This document shows, piece after piece, positions 1 through 9,447 of a DNA stretch of 64,000 nucleotides. The DNA is taken from positions 744,001 to 808,000 of the forward strand of contig NZ_JAPEPO010000002.1 of the NCBI RefSeq assembly GCF_026340095.1. Direction: 5' to 3'. Within the stretch, counting starts at the first letter, position 1. Every line of letters starts with the position of its first letter. The position numbers and the translations under genes are program-made. Under the pieces are notes generated by a model, which saw only the letters and a program-made list of their open reading frames with translations, was not told the DNA's origin and ran no database searches. Origin of the DNA: Streptomyces sp. NBC_01446 (GTDB lineage: Bacteria; Actinomycetota; Actinomycetes; Streptomycetales; Streptomycetaceae).

Positions 1-2
1 TC

Positions 3-422
3 TGGCAGGCCCTCGCCACCGCAGCGGAGCAAATGCGGCTGGAGAGGAGCGCGGCCTGGTGCCACTGGCGCTGCTACGAAGCACAGCACGGCGTCATCCG
101 AGCCGACCTCACCCTCAGACCTGCCCGCCACGCTCGCCGACAGACTCCCTTCTCGGGAGCCGGCATCCTTCGGCCCATGTGGAACATCGGGCCTCGAACC
201 CCGACGGGCGAACCGGACCTCTACGTTGCCGGCCTCTGGGTGGAGTTCGCTCCGTTCATGGAGCCCGGTGCGCTGGCCACGGTGCGTCTCGCCCCCTTGA
301 CCCCGTCCAACTGGACGCACCTTAGGCCCGGTCAGGCCATCACCATGCATGAGGACCGCACCGTCGCCGGAACGGCCGTCGTCCTGGACGTTCAGCGCCC
401 CTCAGCCCCGGCGGCCCCATAA
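3..422 (+). CDS. Hypothetical protein, 5'-truncated by window edge
   Basis: The frame is already open at base 3 and continues into an internal ATG at 33, so the true start may lie upstream of the window. The C-terminal half, roughly from MWNIGPRTPTGEPDLYV to AVVLDVQ, reads as a compact all-beta domain reminiscent of the third domain of translation factors, a pattern I associate with short Streptomyces hypothetical proteins. The N-terminal part is Arg- and Trp-rich and less convincing. The function is unknown. The stop is at 420-422 and the next gene is convergent. Confidence 0.55.
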   Translation, partial: WQALATAAEQMRLERSAAWCHWRCYEAQHGVIRADLTLRPARHARRQTPFSGAGILRPMWNIGPRTPTGEPDLYVAGLWVEFAPFMEPGALATVRLAPLTPSNWTHLRPGQAITMHEDRTVAGTAVVLDVQRPSAPAAP

Positions 423-481
423 GGCAGGAGCTGCCCCGTCTCACGCTCGTGCAGTACTCCCGACGGTTCCCTCACCGGACC

Positions 482-862
482 TCAGCGCCGGGCCAGAGCC
501 AGCACACTCAGACCGAACATCAAGACGCCCAGAGGGAGATGGACCGAAGGAACGTGCGCGATGCCGAGCACTACCTGGACCGAGGCGAGTGCGAGGAAAC
601 CCGACGCGTGCCAGATCGGCCGGGGCGAGCCACCGCCCCGCTTCCACGCCAGCACCGCCGCGAGCACGTACAGCATCGACGCCCCGTACATCACACGGGC
701 TCCGACACTGTGCAGCGTCTCTCCGTACGACGCGGTCAGCAGCAGTCCGGCGGAAACCGCCTGAAGGAAGATGGTCAGGGTCTGCAGCGCGATCGCGATC
801 TGCAGGAACGAGGAGCTGCGCCGTGCGCTCGCCGTCGCCGTCGGCTTCACCTCGGTGGCCAT
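482..862 (-). CDS. Small four-helix membrane protein
   Basis: This 126-residue protein has a short polar N-terminus followed by four hydrophobic segments: about residues 20-45 (LQIAIALQTLTIFLQAVSAGLLL), 55-72 (ARVMYGASMLYVLAAVLA), 85-103 and 107-123. It is therefore a predicted integral membrane protein without a recognisable catalytic motif. It is transcribed divergently from the ECF41-type sigma factor, with 101 bp between the starts. ECF41 genes are often linked to a small membrane (DoxX-type) or redox partner, so this could be the cognate partner, although it does not look like a typical DoxX. Function unknown. Confidence 0.7.
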   Translation of the reverse strand: MATEVKPTATASARRSSSFLQIAIALQTLTIFLQAVSAGLLLTASYGETLHSVGARVMYGASMLYVLAAVLAWKRGGGSPRPIWHASGFLALASVQVVLGIAHVPSVHLPLGVLMFGLSVLALARR

Positions 863-963
863 GTCACAGTCCCCTTTTCCGCCCTCGGGCAGTAGATCGA
901 TAAGGTCTCACCAGCCCGACGACGCGGGCCTGCGAAAGGTAAGGCGAGGGGGCGGCCGGAAGC

Positions 964-1881
964 ATGGGGACTGTCTGGGTCAGCACAGATGAGGTAGCGG
1001 GCGAGCGACGCCAACTGATCAATGTCGCTTACCGGTTGCTCGGTTCGGTGACCGAGGCCGAGGACGCCGTACAGGATGCCTACGCACGCTGGTACGGGAT
1101 GACGAAAAGCCGGCAGGAGGAGATCCTGTCCCCCGGTGCCTGGCTGACGACGGTGACCGGCCGCATCTGCCTGGACCTGCTCGGCTCGGCGCGGGCCCGC
1201 CGTGAACGCTATGTCGGCGCGTGGCTGCCCGAGCCGTTGCCCGACCGCACCGAGTGGGACCACGCGGGCGGCGCCGGTACCACCGGCCTTGCAGACCCCG
1301 CCGACCAGATCGTCCTCGACGAGTCGGTGTCCATGGCCTTTCTCGTCGTCCTGGAGTCGATGACGCCCGCCGAGCGGGTGGCGTTCGTCCTGCACGACGT
1401 CTTCCGGTACCCGTTCGCCGAGATCTCCGAGGTTCTCGGCCGGACCCCTGCGGCCTGCAAGCAACTGGCGGCCTCCGCCCGGCGGCGGGTGAGCGTCGAG
1501 CGCGCCCCGGTGGCGGCGACCGGCGAGGCCGACGTGGTGAAGCGCGTGAAAGAGGCATGGGAGACCAAGGACATCGCAGCCCTCGTCGGTCTCCTCAACC
1601 CGGCCGCCGTGATGACCGCCGACGGCGGTGGCATGGTCGGCACCGTCCTGCGCCCGGTCGAGGGCGGCGCGCGCATCGCCCAGTACATGGTCGCCATTGC
1701 CGACAAGGCTCCGGGGCTCGAACTCCTGGAGCGGTCGGTCAACGGTGTGCCGGGCCTGGTGGCCCAACGTGCCGGCGTCGTCATGACCGTAGCCTCGTTC
1801 GAGGTCTCCGACGGGCGCGTCACCCGGATCTGGGCGGTCCGCAACCCGGAGAAGCTGCGGCCGTGGGCGCGGAATGACTAG
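964..1881 (+). CDS. sigJ: ECF41-family RNA polymerase sigma factor (SigJ-like)
   Basis: The protein has 305 residues. Sigma region 2 lies near residues 14-85 (LINVAYRLLGSVTEAEDAVQDAYARW) and region 4 near 125-175 (MTPAERVAFVLHDVFRYPFAEISEVLGRTPAACKQL). A SnoaL-like C-terminal extension of about 120 residues follows and carries the DGGG motif (TADGGGMVGT). This architecture, with the extension controlling activity from within the polypeptide instead of a separate anti-sigma factor, defines the ECF41 group (established for the family). No anti-sigma gene follows; the next gene is convergent. The signal it senses cannot be read from sequence. Confidence 0.9.
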   Translation: MGTVWVSTDEVAGERRQLINVAYRLLGSVTEAEDAVQDAYARWYGMTKSRQEEILSPGAWLTTVTGRICLDLLGSARARRERYVGAWLPEPLPDRTEWDHAGGAGTTGLADPADQIVLDESVSMAFLVVLESMTPAERVAFVLHDVFRYPFAEISEVLGRTPAACKQLAASARRRVSVERAPVAATGEADVVKRVKEAWETKDIAALVGLLNPAAVMTADGGGMVGTVLRPVEGGARIAQYMVAIADKAPGLELLERSVNGVPGLVAQRAGVVMTVASFEVSDGRVTRIWAVRNPEKLRPWARND

Positions 1882-2020
1882 CCACCCTCGCTCGGCGGAG
1901 CGCTCAGTCGCCGTCGGCAGATGAGCGCGCATCTGAGGGTGAAAAATGCTTCGTGCGCGCCTGGTCCTGCTCTTCGAGGAATTCCGCCCGGACGGGACTG
2001 AAGCGGCCCCGTGACGGCCG

Positions 2021-4171
2021 TCAGGGATTTGGCAGCTCGGCCCAGATCGTCTTGCCGCGGGCGGAGTGGCGCGTGCCCCAGCGCCTGGCCAGCGTCCCGA
2101 CAAGGTAGAGGCCGCGGCCTCCCTCGTCGGACTCGTCGGCGAGACGCAAGTGGGGTGCTGCGCCGGTGGAGTCCGTGACCTCGCAGGTGAGCACGTCGTC
2201 ACGGATCAGACGTAGGCCGATGGTGCCCTCGGCGTAACGAACGGCGTTGGTGACCAGTTCGCTGGCGATCAGTTCGGCGCCGGGGATCAGGTCGTCCAGC
2301 CCCCATTCGGCCAGTCGGCCGGCGACCAGCCGCCGGGCCCTGGAGGCGCTGCGCGTGTCGTGGGGCAGCGTCCAGCACCCGAGATCGTGGGGGCCCAGTG
2401 CCCGGGTGCGGGCGAGGAGCAGCAGCGTGTCGTCCTCGGGGCCGTCGGGCAGCACGGCGGTCACCAGCGTGTCGCACAGCTGCTGCAGCGGGCGCTCCCA
2501 GGCCCGGTCCAGGTGGTGCATGAGGACGGGAAGTCGATCGTCGTCCCGAACTGTGCCGGGCACCAGGCCGTGGTTGAACAGCGCGAGCACACTGTCCGTC
2601 GGCAGTTCGACGGTCGTCGACCGGTACGAAGCGGCCCCACGCCCCAGCGCGGGACCAGGAACCAGGTCCAGCACGTACGGCGCTGTCTGCGGGGCCGTGA
2701 CCACGGGCGGCGGGTGCCCGGCGCTGACGGCCTCGCACTGCAGGGTCACCGGGTCGTACACGACGTACAGGCAGCTCGCCAGCGGGCCATCGTTCATCTC
2801 GCGGTCGTGCGCCGTGGAGCCGTCGACCTGCGCCGGGAGTTCCGTCGGCCCTTTGTCCATGGCTACGCCGGCCAACAGCTCATGCAGCCTCGTCAGGAGT
2901 TCGGCGGGCTCCAAGTCCATGGCGGCGAACGCGTGGACGGCAGTGCGAACTTGCCCCATCGCGGTGGCTGCGCGCAGCCCACTGCCTCGTACGTCACCCG
3001 CCACCAGCGCCACGCGGGCCCCGGACAGCGGGATCACGTCGAACCAGGCTCCGCCCGCCGCCACGGGCAGATACGTGTGGGCCGTCTCCACGGCACGCGT
3101 GGCAGGCACGCGCCTCGGCAACAACTCCCGCTGGGCGATCCGGGCCAGGGTTCGCTCGCGCGTGTAGAGACGCGCGTTGTCCAGGCTGAGCGCGGCCCGC
3201 GCCGCCAGTTCCCCGGCCACGTCGGCGTCCGCTTCGTCGAACGGCTCCGACTCCCCCGCACGATAGAAAGCGGCGAGGCCCAGAACCACGCCGCGAGCGG
3301 CGAGGGGCACTACCAGCAGCGAGTGCACACCGGCGCTCCGGAACAAGGTTGCCCGGTCCGGATCGTGCGACAGCCACGCTTCCGAGTCGTCACCGCCGAG
3401 ATCGTTCACGACGCGCGGGGTCAGATCGGCGAGCACGTAGGCGTACGGTCTGCCCTGCCGCATGACGCGCACGCAGCCCACCTCATGCACACCGCGCCCG
3501 TCCGCTCGTCCCGCCGTCGCGAAGCCCGCCCGGCGTACGGTGATCGGGTCCAGGAGCGGCCCCGGCGCGGGAGCGTCGCCGTGCAGCACGGCGTCGAGCA
3601 CGTCGACGGCGGCCGCGTCCGCGAAGCCGGGGATCGCGCTCTCGGCCAGTTCCTGCGCGGTACTGAAGACGTCCAGCGAGCTGCCGATCACCGAGTCCGC
3701 CCGCTCCAGCAGCTCCAGTCGCTTCTCGGCGCGCTCGCGTCTCGTGATGTCGGTGACGGTCACGGCCAGGCCGAGAGGTTGCCGGTCCCGATCGCGCAGG
3801 GGATAGGCCGAGAGGGACAGCGCCCGCCGCTTTCGTCGCTCTCCGTGCGCAGCGTTCACCAGACAGCGCAGGTCACGCACGCGCTCACCTGTTGCCAGGG
3901 ACGTGCGCAGCGCACGTTGCACGTGGGGAAGCGACAGGCCCGCCTCCAGGGACACACTCTCGTCCGTGTCACCCGGGGCCGGCGTCGCAGGAGCGCTGTT
4001 GTCGAAGCGCAGGCTGCGCAGGTCGGAGTCCAGAACGTACAGACCGCCCGCTGCCTCGGCGAACAGGACATCGAGCAGCGCCGCCGCCCTTTCCGTGCCC
4101 AGTTGCCGCAACACACCCGGAGGTGCAGATGTCGGCGGCCTGCGCCCCTGCGGGCCCTTTGCATCTTCCAC
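2021..4171 (-). CDS. PAS-GAF-SpoIIE phosphatase with HATPase domain
   Basis: The domain order is a PAS-like segment with a following helix (LFAEAAGGLYVLDSDLRSLRF to VTVTDITRRERAEKRLELL), a GAF domain (GSSLDVFSTAQELAE to ALSLDNARLYTRE), a SpoIIE/PP2C phosphatase core (VPATRAVETAHTYLPVAAGGAWFDVIPLSGARVALVAGDVRGSG), and a C-terminal RsbW-like ATPase (GAELIASELVTNAVRYAEG and DEGGRGLYLV). Such proteins control partner-switching sigma-factor cascades. I prefer GTG at 4171, because GGGAGA lies about 10 nt upstream and codons before it lose the usual GC-rich third position. ATG at 4480 remains open as a longer 819-residue alternative. It follows hypE in the same direction by several hundred bases and may or may not share its transcript. 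Confidence 0.85.
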   Translation of the reverse strand: MEDAKGPQGRRPPTSAPPGVLRQLGTERAAALLDVLFAEAAGGLYVLDSDLRSLRFDNSAPATPAPGDTDESVSLEAGLSLPHVQRALRTSLATGERVRDLRCLVNAAHGERRKRRALSLSAYPLRDRDRQPLGLAVTVTDITRRERAEKRLELLERADSVIGSSLDVFSTAQELAESAIPGFADAAAVDVLDAVLHGDAPAPGPLLDPITVRRAGFATAGRADGRGVHEVGCVRVMRQGRPYAYVLADLTPRVVNDLGGDDSEAWLSHDPDRATLFRSAGVHSLLVVPLAARGVVLGLAAFYRAGESEPFDEADADVAGELAARAALSLDNARLYTRERTLARIAQRELLPRRVPATRAVETAHTYLPVAAGGAWFDVIPLSGARVALVAGDVRGSGLRAATAMGQVRTAVHAFAAMDLEPAELLTRLHELLAGVAMDKGPTELPAQVDGSTAHDREMNDGPLASCLYVVYDPVTLQCEAVSAGHPPPVVTAPQTAPYVLDLVPGPALGRGAASYRSTTVELPTDSVLALFNHGLVPGTVRDDDRLPVLMHHLDRAWERPLQQLCDTLVTAVLPDGPEDDTLLLLARTRALGPHDLGCWTLPHDTRSASRARRLVAGRLAEWGLDDLIPGAELIASELVTNAVRYAEGTIGLRLIRDDVLTCEVTDSTGAAPHLRLADESDEGGRGLYLVGTLARRWGTRHSARGKTIWAELPNP

Positions 4172-4532
4172 GCCTGGCAGATCTCCCGTGATCTCCCCCG
4201 CCTCGGTCGCATCTCCCTTCTCACGATGCCAGGGAGGGAGCTCCTCCGCCTCACAGGGCGGCGGGGCCCGGATGGACTCCCCGGCCGAGCCAGGCGGCTC
4301 ACCGAACTGATCAGGAGCTGGACGTCGACGAGGTGGGGCTGGGGTGCCGTCCGGCACCGCCACCCCTGGGGACATGTACCTGCACCAGGTGGGCGGCGCG
4401 GTCCGCGCTTCGCCCGCCGCCACCGCTTGAAACGACGGTGCGGCGGCTCTCCGCACTGCGGCGGTGCCCATGCTGGGCACCGCCGCCGATGTGCGTGGTC
4501 TGTCGCGCCGCCGGTCCGAACTGTTCCGGCCG

Positions 4533-5606
4533 TCAGCAGATCCGCGGAAGCTGCTCGCCGATCGGCAGGTCGACTACGCGTGTGCCGCCCAGGCCCGTGC
4601 GGGCGACCACCATGCCCGGATGCTCTGCGACGGCCTCGCCGATCACTCGCGCGTTCGCGCCCAGCGGATGTGCCCGCATCGCGCTGAGTACGGCGTCCGC
4701 GTGTTCGCGTGGGACGAACGCCACGAGTTTGCCCTCGTTGGCCACGTAGAGGGGGTCGAGGCCCAGAATCGCGCACGCGTTGGCGACAGCCGGCGGGACA
4801 GGCACGTCACCTTCCTGGATGACGACACCGGCGCCGGAGGCCACCGCGATCTCGTTGAGCGCCGCGCCCAGACCGCCGCGGGTGGGATCGCGCAGCACGT
4901 GGAGGTCCTGTGTCACCGCGAGCATGGCCTCCACCAGGCCGCCCAGCGCCGCGCAGTCGCTCTCGATCTCGACACCGAATTCCAGACCCTCACGCACACT
5001 CATGATCGCCACGCCGTGAACGCCGATGTCACCGCTGACGATGACGACGTCGCCCGGGACCACACGCTGGGGGCGGATGTCCACGCCTGACGGGATGAGC
5101 CCGATCCCGGCCGTGTTGATGAACACCCCGTCTCCGTGACCGCTTTCGACGACCTTCGTGTCACCGGTCACCACCTCGACTCCGGCGCGCCGTGCGGCCG
5201 CACCGAGTGTCTCGGCGACCCGGGCCACCACGGACATCTCGACGCCCTCTTCCAGGATGAAACCGCAGGAGAGGTAGGCGGCCCGTGCGCCGCTCATGGC
5301 GAGGTCGTTGACGGTGCCGTTGACGGCGAGGTCGCCGATACTGCCGCCCGGGAAGAACAGGGGCCGCACCACGTAGGAATCGGTGGAGAACGCCATCCGG
5401 ACACCGCCGAGCGAGACGGCGGCGGAGTCGCCGAGCTGCGACAGGGTCTCGCCGCCGAAGGCGGGCGCGAAGACGTGCTGCACCAGCTCGGCGGACAGGG
5501 CCCCTCCCCCACCGTGTCCCATCACCACCCTCGGATGATCACGCAACGCGACCGGGCAGGTCCATGCGGTCGGGTCCACGGCTGTCAGTTGGGTGGTCTC
5601 AGGCAA
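4533..5606 (-). CDS. hypE: Hydrogenase maturation protein HypE
   Basis: HypE dehydrates the thiocarbamoyl group delivered by HypF to a thiocyanate on its C-terminal cysteine, giving the CN ligands of the NiFe centre. The C-terminus is LPRIC, the family signature with the modified Cys as the last residue. The AIRS-type ATP-binding core is visible (GHGGGGALSAELV near the start, GDSAAVSLGG, FSTDSYVV, DPTRGGLGAALNEIA). I chose the TTG at 5606: GGAGG stands 9 nt upstream and the overlap with the hypD stop is only 8 nt. An ATG at 5681 would overlap hypD by about 80 nt and add an atypical leader. The protein would be 357 residues. Confidence 0.95.
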   Translation of the reverse strand: MPETTQLTAVDPTAWTCPVALRDHPRVVMGHGGGGALSAELVQHVFAPAFGGETLSQLGDSAAVSLGGVRMAFSTDSYVVRPLFFPGGSIGDLAVNGTVNDLAMSGARAAYLSCGFILEEGVEMSVVARVAETLGAAARRAGVEVVTGDTKVVESGHGDGVFINTAGIGLIPSGVDIRPQRVVPGDVVIVSGDIGVHGVAIMSVREGLEFGVEIESDCAALGGLVEAMLAVTQDLHVLRDPTRGGLGAALNEIAVASGAGVVIQEGDVPVPPAVANACAILGLDPLYVANEGKLVAFVPREHADAVLSAMRAHPLGANARVIGEAVAEHPGMVVARTGLGGTRVVDLPIGEQLPRIC

Positions 5607-6723
5607 CGGGGCTCGCCTCCAGCGGCGCGGTGGTGATGTCGAGGCGTCGGTACAGGTAGTAGGCGGCGCACGCGCCCTCACTCGAGACCATCGTCGCTCC
5701 GAGTGGATTGCGCGGTGTGCAGGTGGTGCCGAACGCGGCGCACTCGTTCGGCTTCAACAACCCCTGCAGAACCTCGCCGCTGCGGCACTCCGCGGGTTCA
5801 CGGGTGTCGATGTCACCGACCGAGAACCGGTGCTCGGCGTCGAAGTCCCGGTAACGGGAGGAGAGCCGCCAGCCGCTGTCCGGGATGACGCCGATGCCTC
5901 GCCAGGCCCGGTCGGTGCCCTCGAAGACGTCCGCCAGCATGGCCTGGGCCGCGGGGTTTCCCTCGGGCCGGACTGCGCGCGGATAGGCGTTGTCGACGGT
6001 GTGTTCACCCCGCTCCAGTTGCAGCACGGTCCGGCGCACGCCTTCCAGAATGTCCAGCGGTTCGAAGCCGGTGACCACGATCGGAACGCGATAGCGGTCC
6101 GCGAGTTCGGGGTACTCGCCGACACCCATCACGCTGCATACGTGTCCGGCGGCGAGGAATCCCTGGACCCGGCAGTTCGGAGACTCCATGATCGCCTTGA
6201 TCGCCGGCGGAACACGCACGTGGGACACCAGGAGACTGAAGTTCTTGATGCCCAGTTTGCGTGCCTGATAGACCGTCATGGCGTTGGGCGGGGCGGTCGT
6301 TTCGAAGCCGATGCCGAAGAACACCACTTCCCGGTCGGGGTTCTGCTGGGCGATGTGCAGAGCGTCCAGTGGCGAGTACACGACGCGTACGTCGCCGCCC
6401 TCGCCTCGTACCTGGAAGAGGTCTCGGCCGGTGCCGGGCACCCGGAGCATGTCGCCGAAGGAGCAGAAGATCACTCCCGGCCGGGAGGCGATCTCGAGGG
6501 CCTTGTCGATGACCTCGAGCGGGGTGACGCACACGGGACACCCCGGACCATGGATCAACTCCACCTGGTCCGGAAGGAGTTGATCGATTCCATGTCGGAT
6601 GATCGTGTGCGTCTGTCCGCCGCACACCTCCATGAGGGCCCATGGCCTGGTCACCACTGAGTGGATGTCGTCGAGCAGACGCCGTGCCAGGTCCGGGTCC
6701 TGGAACTCGTCGAGGTACTTCAC
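5599..6723 (-). CDS. hypD: Hydrogenase maturation protein HypD
   Basis: HypD is the iron-sulfur scaffold that, with HypC, assembles Fe(CN)2CO. Diagnostic motifs are MEVCGGQTHTIIRHGI, GPGCPVCVTP, FCSFGDMLRVPG, GFETTAP and, near the C-terminus, the cysteine set in ECRSGEVLQGLLKPNECAAFGTTCTP that binds the 4Fe-4S cluster. The GTG at 6723 overlaps the hypC stop (GTGA) and has a perfect AGGAGG at 6731-6736. An in-frame extension upstream to 7056 is just open reading frame running through hypC. The protein has 374 residues, the normal family length. Confidence 0.96.
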   Translation of the reverse strand: MKYLDEFQDPDLARRLLDDIHSVVTRPWALMEVCGGQTHTIIRHGIDQLLPDQVELIHGPGCPVCVTPLEVIDKALEIASRPGVIFCSFGDMLRVPGTGRDLFQVRGEGGDVRVVYSPLDALHIAQQNPDREVVFFGIGFETTAPPNAMTVYQARKLGIKNFSLLVSHVRVPPAIKAIMESPNCRVQGFLAAGHVCSVMGVGEYPELADRYRVPIVVTGFEPLDILEGVRRTVLQLERGEHTVDNAYPRAVRPEGNPAAQAMLADVFEGTDRAWRGIGVIPDSGWRLSSRYRDFDAEHRFSVGDIDTREPAECRSGEVLQGLLKPNECAAFGTTCTPRNPLGATMVSSEGACAAYYLYRRLDITTAPLEASPVA

Positions 6724-7040
6724 TGTTGTGCCTCCTGTGGAACGTCCTTGTCGTCGGCCCACTGAGGTCCGCCTGCTTCGGCCGCAAGCTCCCACGGGTC
6801 GCCGAACTCCTCCTGGAGCAGGCCGAGATTCGCGAAGAGCTCCAGCGTCTGCTTGGCCGATTCCTCGTCCAGTTTCTGGAGCGCGAATCCCACGTGGACG
6901 ATGGCGTATTCGCCCACCTGAAGGTCCGGCAGGTACTCCAGGCACACCTCCTTGACCACTCCGCCGAAGTCGACGGTGGCCATGCGGGTGCCGTCGCGAT
7001 CCTCGATTTCCGTCACTCTCCCGGGTACCGCCAGGCACAT
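6720..7040 (-). CDS. hypC: Hydrogenase assembly chaperone HypC
   Basis: HypC carries the Fe(CN)2CO unit with HypD and docks on the immature large subunit. It begins MCLAVPGRV, with the essential Cys2 exposed after Met removal. The usual HypC is 75-90 residues; this one has 106, with an acidic and Gln-rich tail (GPQWADDKDVPQEAQQ) beyond the conserved core. The core continues through MATVDFGGVVKEVCLEYLPDLQVGEYAIVHVGFALQKLDEE. A GGAGAG lies just upstream of the ATG. The gene lies between hypF and hypD and shares 4 nt with hypD. Confidence 0.96.
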   Translation of the reverse strand: MCLAVPGRVTEIEDRDGTRMATVDFGGVVKEVCLEYLPDLQVGEYAIVHVGFALQKLDEESAKQTLELFANLGLLQEEFGDPWELAAEAGGPQWADDKDVPQEAQQ

Positions 7041-7089
7041 GGGGGGCTCTCCTCACTGTGGTGATCCGATCCGGCTTGCGACTGCGGTG

Positions 7090-9447
7090 TCATCGGGCGG
7101 TTGCACGCCCCGCGATCATCAACTGACCGAGGGCCAGCCCCCCGTCGTTCGGCGGGACTTCGCCGGCTCGCAGCACTGTGAATCCGTCCTGCCCGAGCCC
7201 TCGGGCGCAGGCCGAGGAGAGCAGGACGTTGGCGAACACGCCGCCGGTCAGGACGACGGTGTCCGTGCCATGTCGTTCGCGCGCCACCGCACACATCCGC
7301 CGCACGAGATCTGCGACTCCGGTATGGAAGCGGGCAGCGATGACCGCCGGTTCCGCGCCTGCGCGAACATCATCGACCACGGCTCTCACCACAGGTCCGG
7401 GGTCGGCAGTCATCGGCTCCGAGGTGTCCGGACTCAGCGCGAACCGGTATCCGGCGTCGCCCCCGTCCACGGCCCCCCTCAGCGCGGCCGCCTCCAGCTC
7501 GATGGCTGCCTGCGCCTCGTATCCGACCTGGTGGCACACACCTGCCAGGGAAGAGACGGCGTCGAAGAGCCGGCCCATGCTCGACGTCGGCACACAGTTC
7601 AGGCTCCGCTCCAACTGCCTTGCCAGTACCCGTCGTTCATCATGCGGGCAGGCGATCACACTGGGCAGGTCGTCCGTCCACGCGATGCCCGCTTGCCGGA
7701 GCTGCGCGAGCGCCATGCGGTACGAGCGGCTCACTGCGGCGTCGCCGCCGGGCAGGGGGACGTACGCGAGATGCCCCAGGCGCCGGTACGTGTCGTAGTC
7801 CGCGAGCAGGAACTCGCCGCCCCACACCGCCCCGTCGTCGCCGTAGCCCGTGCCGTCGAATGCGACGCCGATGACCGGCCGGCCGCCGTCGAGGCCGTGC
7901 TCGGCCATGACCGCGGCGACATGGGCGTGATGGTGCTGCACGCGGACGACCGCGCGGTTGTTCGCGTGCCGTTGGGCCCACTGTCCGGATCGGTAGCCGG
8001 GGTGCCGGTCCGCCGCCAGAAGCCCGGGCTGCACACCTGTGATCGACTCCAACTGCCGTTCAGCGCGTGCGAAGGCGTGCTGGGTCTGAAGGTCGTCCAT
8101 GTCTCCGATGTGCGCGGACAGCCAGGCCTTTCGGCCTTCGCCGAGGCAGAACGTGTTCTTGAGGTCTCCCCCCACGGCGAGCGAGGGCCTGACGGACACC
8201 GGCAGGGAGACGGGCAGCGGGGCGTAGCCGCGAGCGCGGCGTACTGTCATACGTTCCCCGTCGCACACGCGCAGCACGGAGTCGTCGCAGGGCACGTGGA
8301 TGGGGCGGTCGTGGGTGAGCCAGGCGTCGGCCAGAGATGCAAGCCGCTCAAGTGCCTCGGCGTCATCGGTGACGATGGGCTCACCGGCCACGTTGCCGCT
8401 GGTCATCACGAGTGCGCGCGGCCCGTCCGGGTCACCGGGCAGGCCGAGCAGCAGGTGGTGCACCGGGGTATACGGAAGCATGACTCCCAGGTCGGGACTG
8501 CCCGGCGCCACCGCGTCCGAGAGTCCGCACTGACCTGACGAGACGTCAATTCTGCGCCTCAGCAGGACGATCGGCCGGACACCACCGGTGAGAAGAGTCC
8601 GTTCGGGGGGACTGATGTGCACCAGGTGCTCGATGTCGGCGAGGCTTTTCACCATCACCGCGAACGGCTTGTCGCCCCGCCCCTTGCGGCTGCGCAGTGC
8701 GGACACGGCCTGGGAGTTCCCGGCGTCGCAGGCGAGGTGGTAGCCGCCGATGCCCTTGACGGCGAGGATGGCGCCTGCGGTCAACAGCGCGCGTGCCTCA
8801 TGGATCGGGTCGACGTCGGTGTCAGGTCGGGGCGACGCGTACACGAGGCTCAGGCGCGGGCCGCAGGCACGGCAGGAGACGGGCTGGGCGTGGAATCGTC
8901 GGTCTCCTGGGTCCGTGTACTCGCGTGCGCAGTCGGCGCACATTGGGAAGCCGGCCATGGTGGTGTGCGCTCGGTCGTACGGGAGTCCGGTGACAATGGT
9001 GAAGCGCGGTCCGCAGTGTGTGCACGTGATGAACGGGTGGCGGTGCCGACGATCACCGGGGTCGGCCATTTCGGCGAGGCACGCAGCGCACGTGGCCGTG
9101 TCCGGGGAGACGAGTGTGCGCGACGATCCCTGCGACCGCGAGGCGACGATGGCGAATCCGCTGCCGCCTGTGAGGGGGACCTGCTCGTGCTCCACGGACT
9201 CCACCAGGGCCAGCGGCGGGGCCTGTTGGGCGATCCGGTCGCAGAACCGTGCGACGGCGGAGTGATCTCCCTCGACCTCCGCGACGACACCGTCTTGGGT
9301 GTTCGTCACATGCCCCGCCAGCTCCAGGGACGTGGCCAGGGTGTACAGGAACGGACGGAACCCGACGCCCTGTACGACACCTCGTACGGTGACGCGACGG
9401 CGCTGAACCACCTGGTCGACGGCCGGGCCGGGCTGAAGTGCGCTCAC
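7090..9447 (-). CDS. hypF: Carbamoyltransferase HypF
   Basis: HypF makes carbamoyl-adenylate from carbamoyl phosphate and ATP and transfers the carbamoyl group to HypE. Domains in order: acylphosphatase (VRGVVQGVGFRPFLYTLA), two zinc fingers (CAACLAEM...CTHCGPR and CADCAREY...CRACGPR), a YrdC domain (AILAVKGIGGYHLACDA), and a Kae1-like domain ending in LTGGVFANVLLSSACARGL and VPPNDGGLALGQLMIAG. The GTG at 9447 overlaps the hypB stop (GTGA) and yields 785 residues, the normal length. The frame stays open to 9915 inside hypB, but that extension is spurious. Confidence 0.96.
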   Translation of the reverse strand: MSALQPGPAVDQVVQRRRVTVRGVVQGVGFRPFLYTLATSLELAGHVTNTQDGVVAEVEGDHSAVARFCDRIAQQAPPLALVESVEHEQVPLTGGSGFAIVASRSQGSSRTLVSPDTATCAACLAEMADPGDRRHRHPFITCTHCGPRFTIVTGLPYDRAHTTMAGFPMCADCAREYTDPGDRRFHAQPVSCRACGPRLSLVYASPRPDTDVDPIHEARALLTAGAILAVKGIGGYHLACDAGNSQAVSALRSRKGRGDKPFAVMVKSLADIEHLVHISPPERTLLTGGVRPIVLLRRRIDVSSGQCGLSDAVAPGSPDLGVMLPYTPVHHLLLGLPGDPDGPRALVMTSGNVAGEPIVTDDAEALERLASLADAWLTHDRPIHVPCDDSVLRVCDGERMTVRRARGYAPLPVSLPVSVRPSLAVGGDLKNTFCLGEGRKAWLSAHIGDMDDLQTQHAFARAERQLESITGVQPGLLAADRHPGYRSGQWAQRHANNRAVVRVQHHHAHVAAVMAEHGLDGGRPVIGVAFDGTGYGDDGAVWGGEFLLADYDTYRRLGHLAYVPLPGGDAAVSRSYRMALAQLRQAGIAWTDDLPSVIACPHDERRVLARQLERSLNCVPTSSMGRLFDAVSSLAGVCHQVGYEAQAAIELEAAALRGAVDGGDAGYRFALSPDTSEPMTADPGPVVRAVVDDVRAGAEPAVIAARFHTGVADLVRRMCAVARERHGTDTVVLTGGVFANVLLSSACARGLGQDGFTVLRAGEVPPNDGGLALGQLMIAGRATAR

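Noticed and set aside
862..890. TGTCACA at 862-868 as an ECF41 -35 element
   Set aside because: No CGTC-type -10 stands at the expected distance, and the element overlaps the start codon of the membrane-protein gene.
2012..2023. TGACGGCCGTCA palindrome as a terminator
   Set aside because: Only 12 bp with no loop, overlapping the phosphatase stop; too weak to call.
2360..4687. 775-residue plus-strand open frame opposite the SpoIIE phosphatase
   Set aside because: Its composition (Arg, Gly, His-rich, no domain) is typical of antisense frames in GC-rich DNA; the minus-strand gene shows clear domains.
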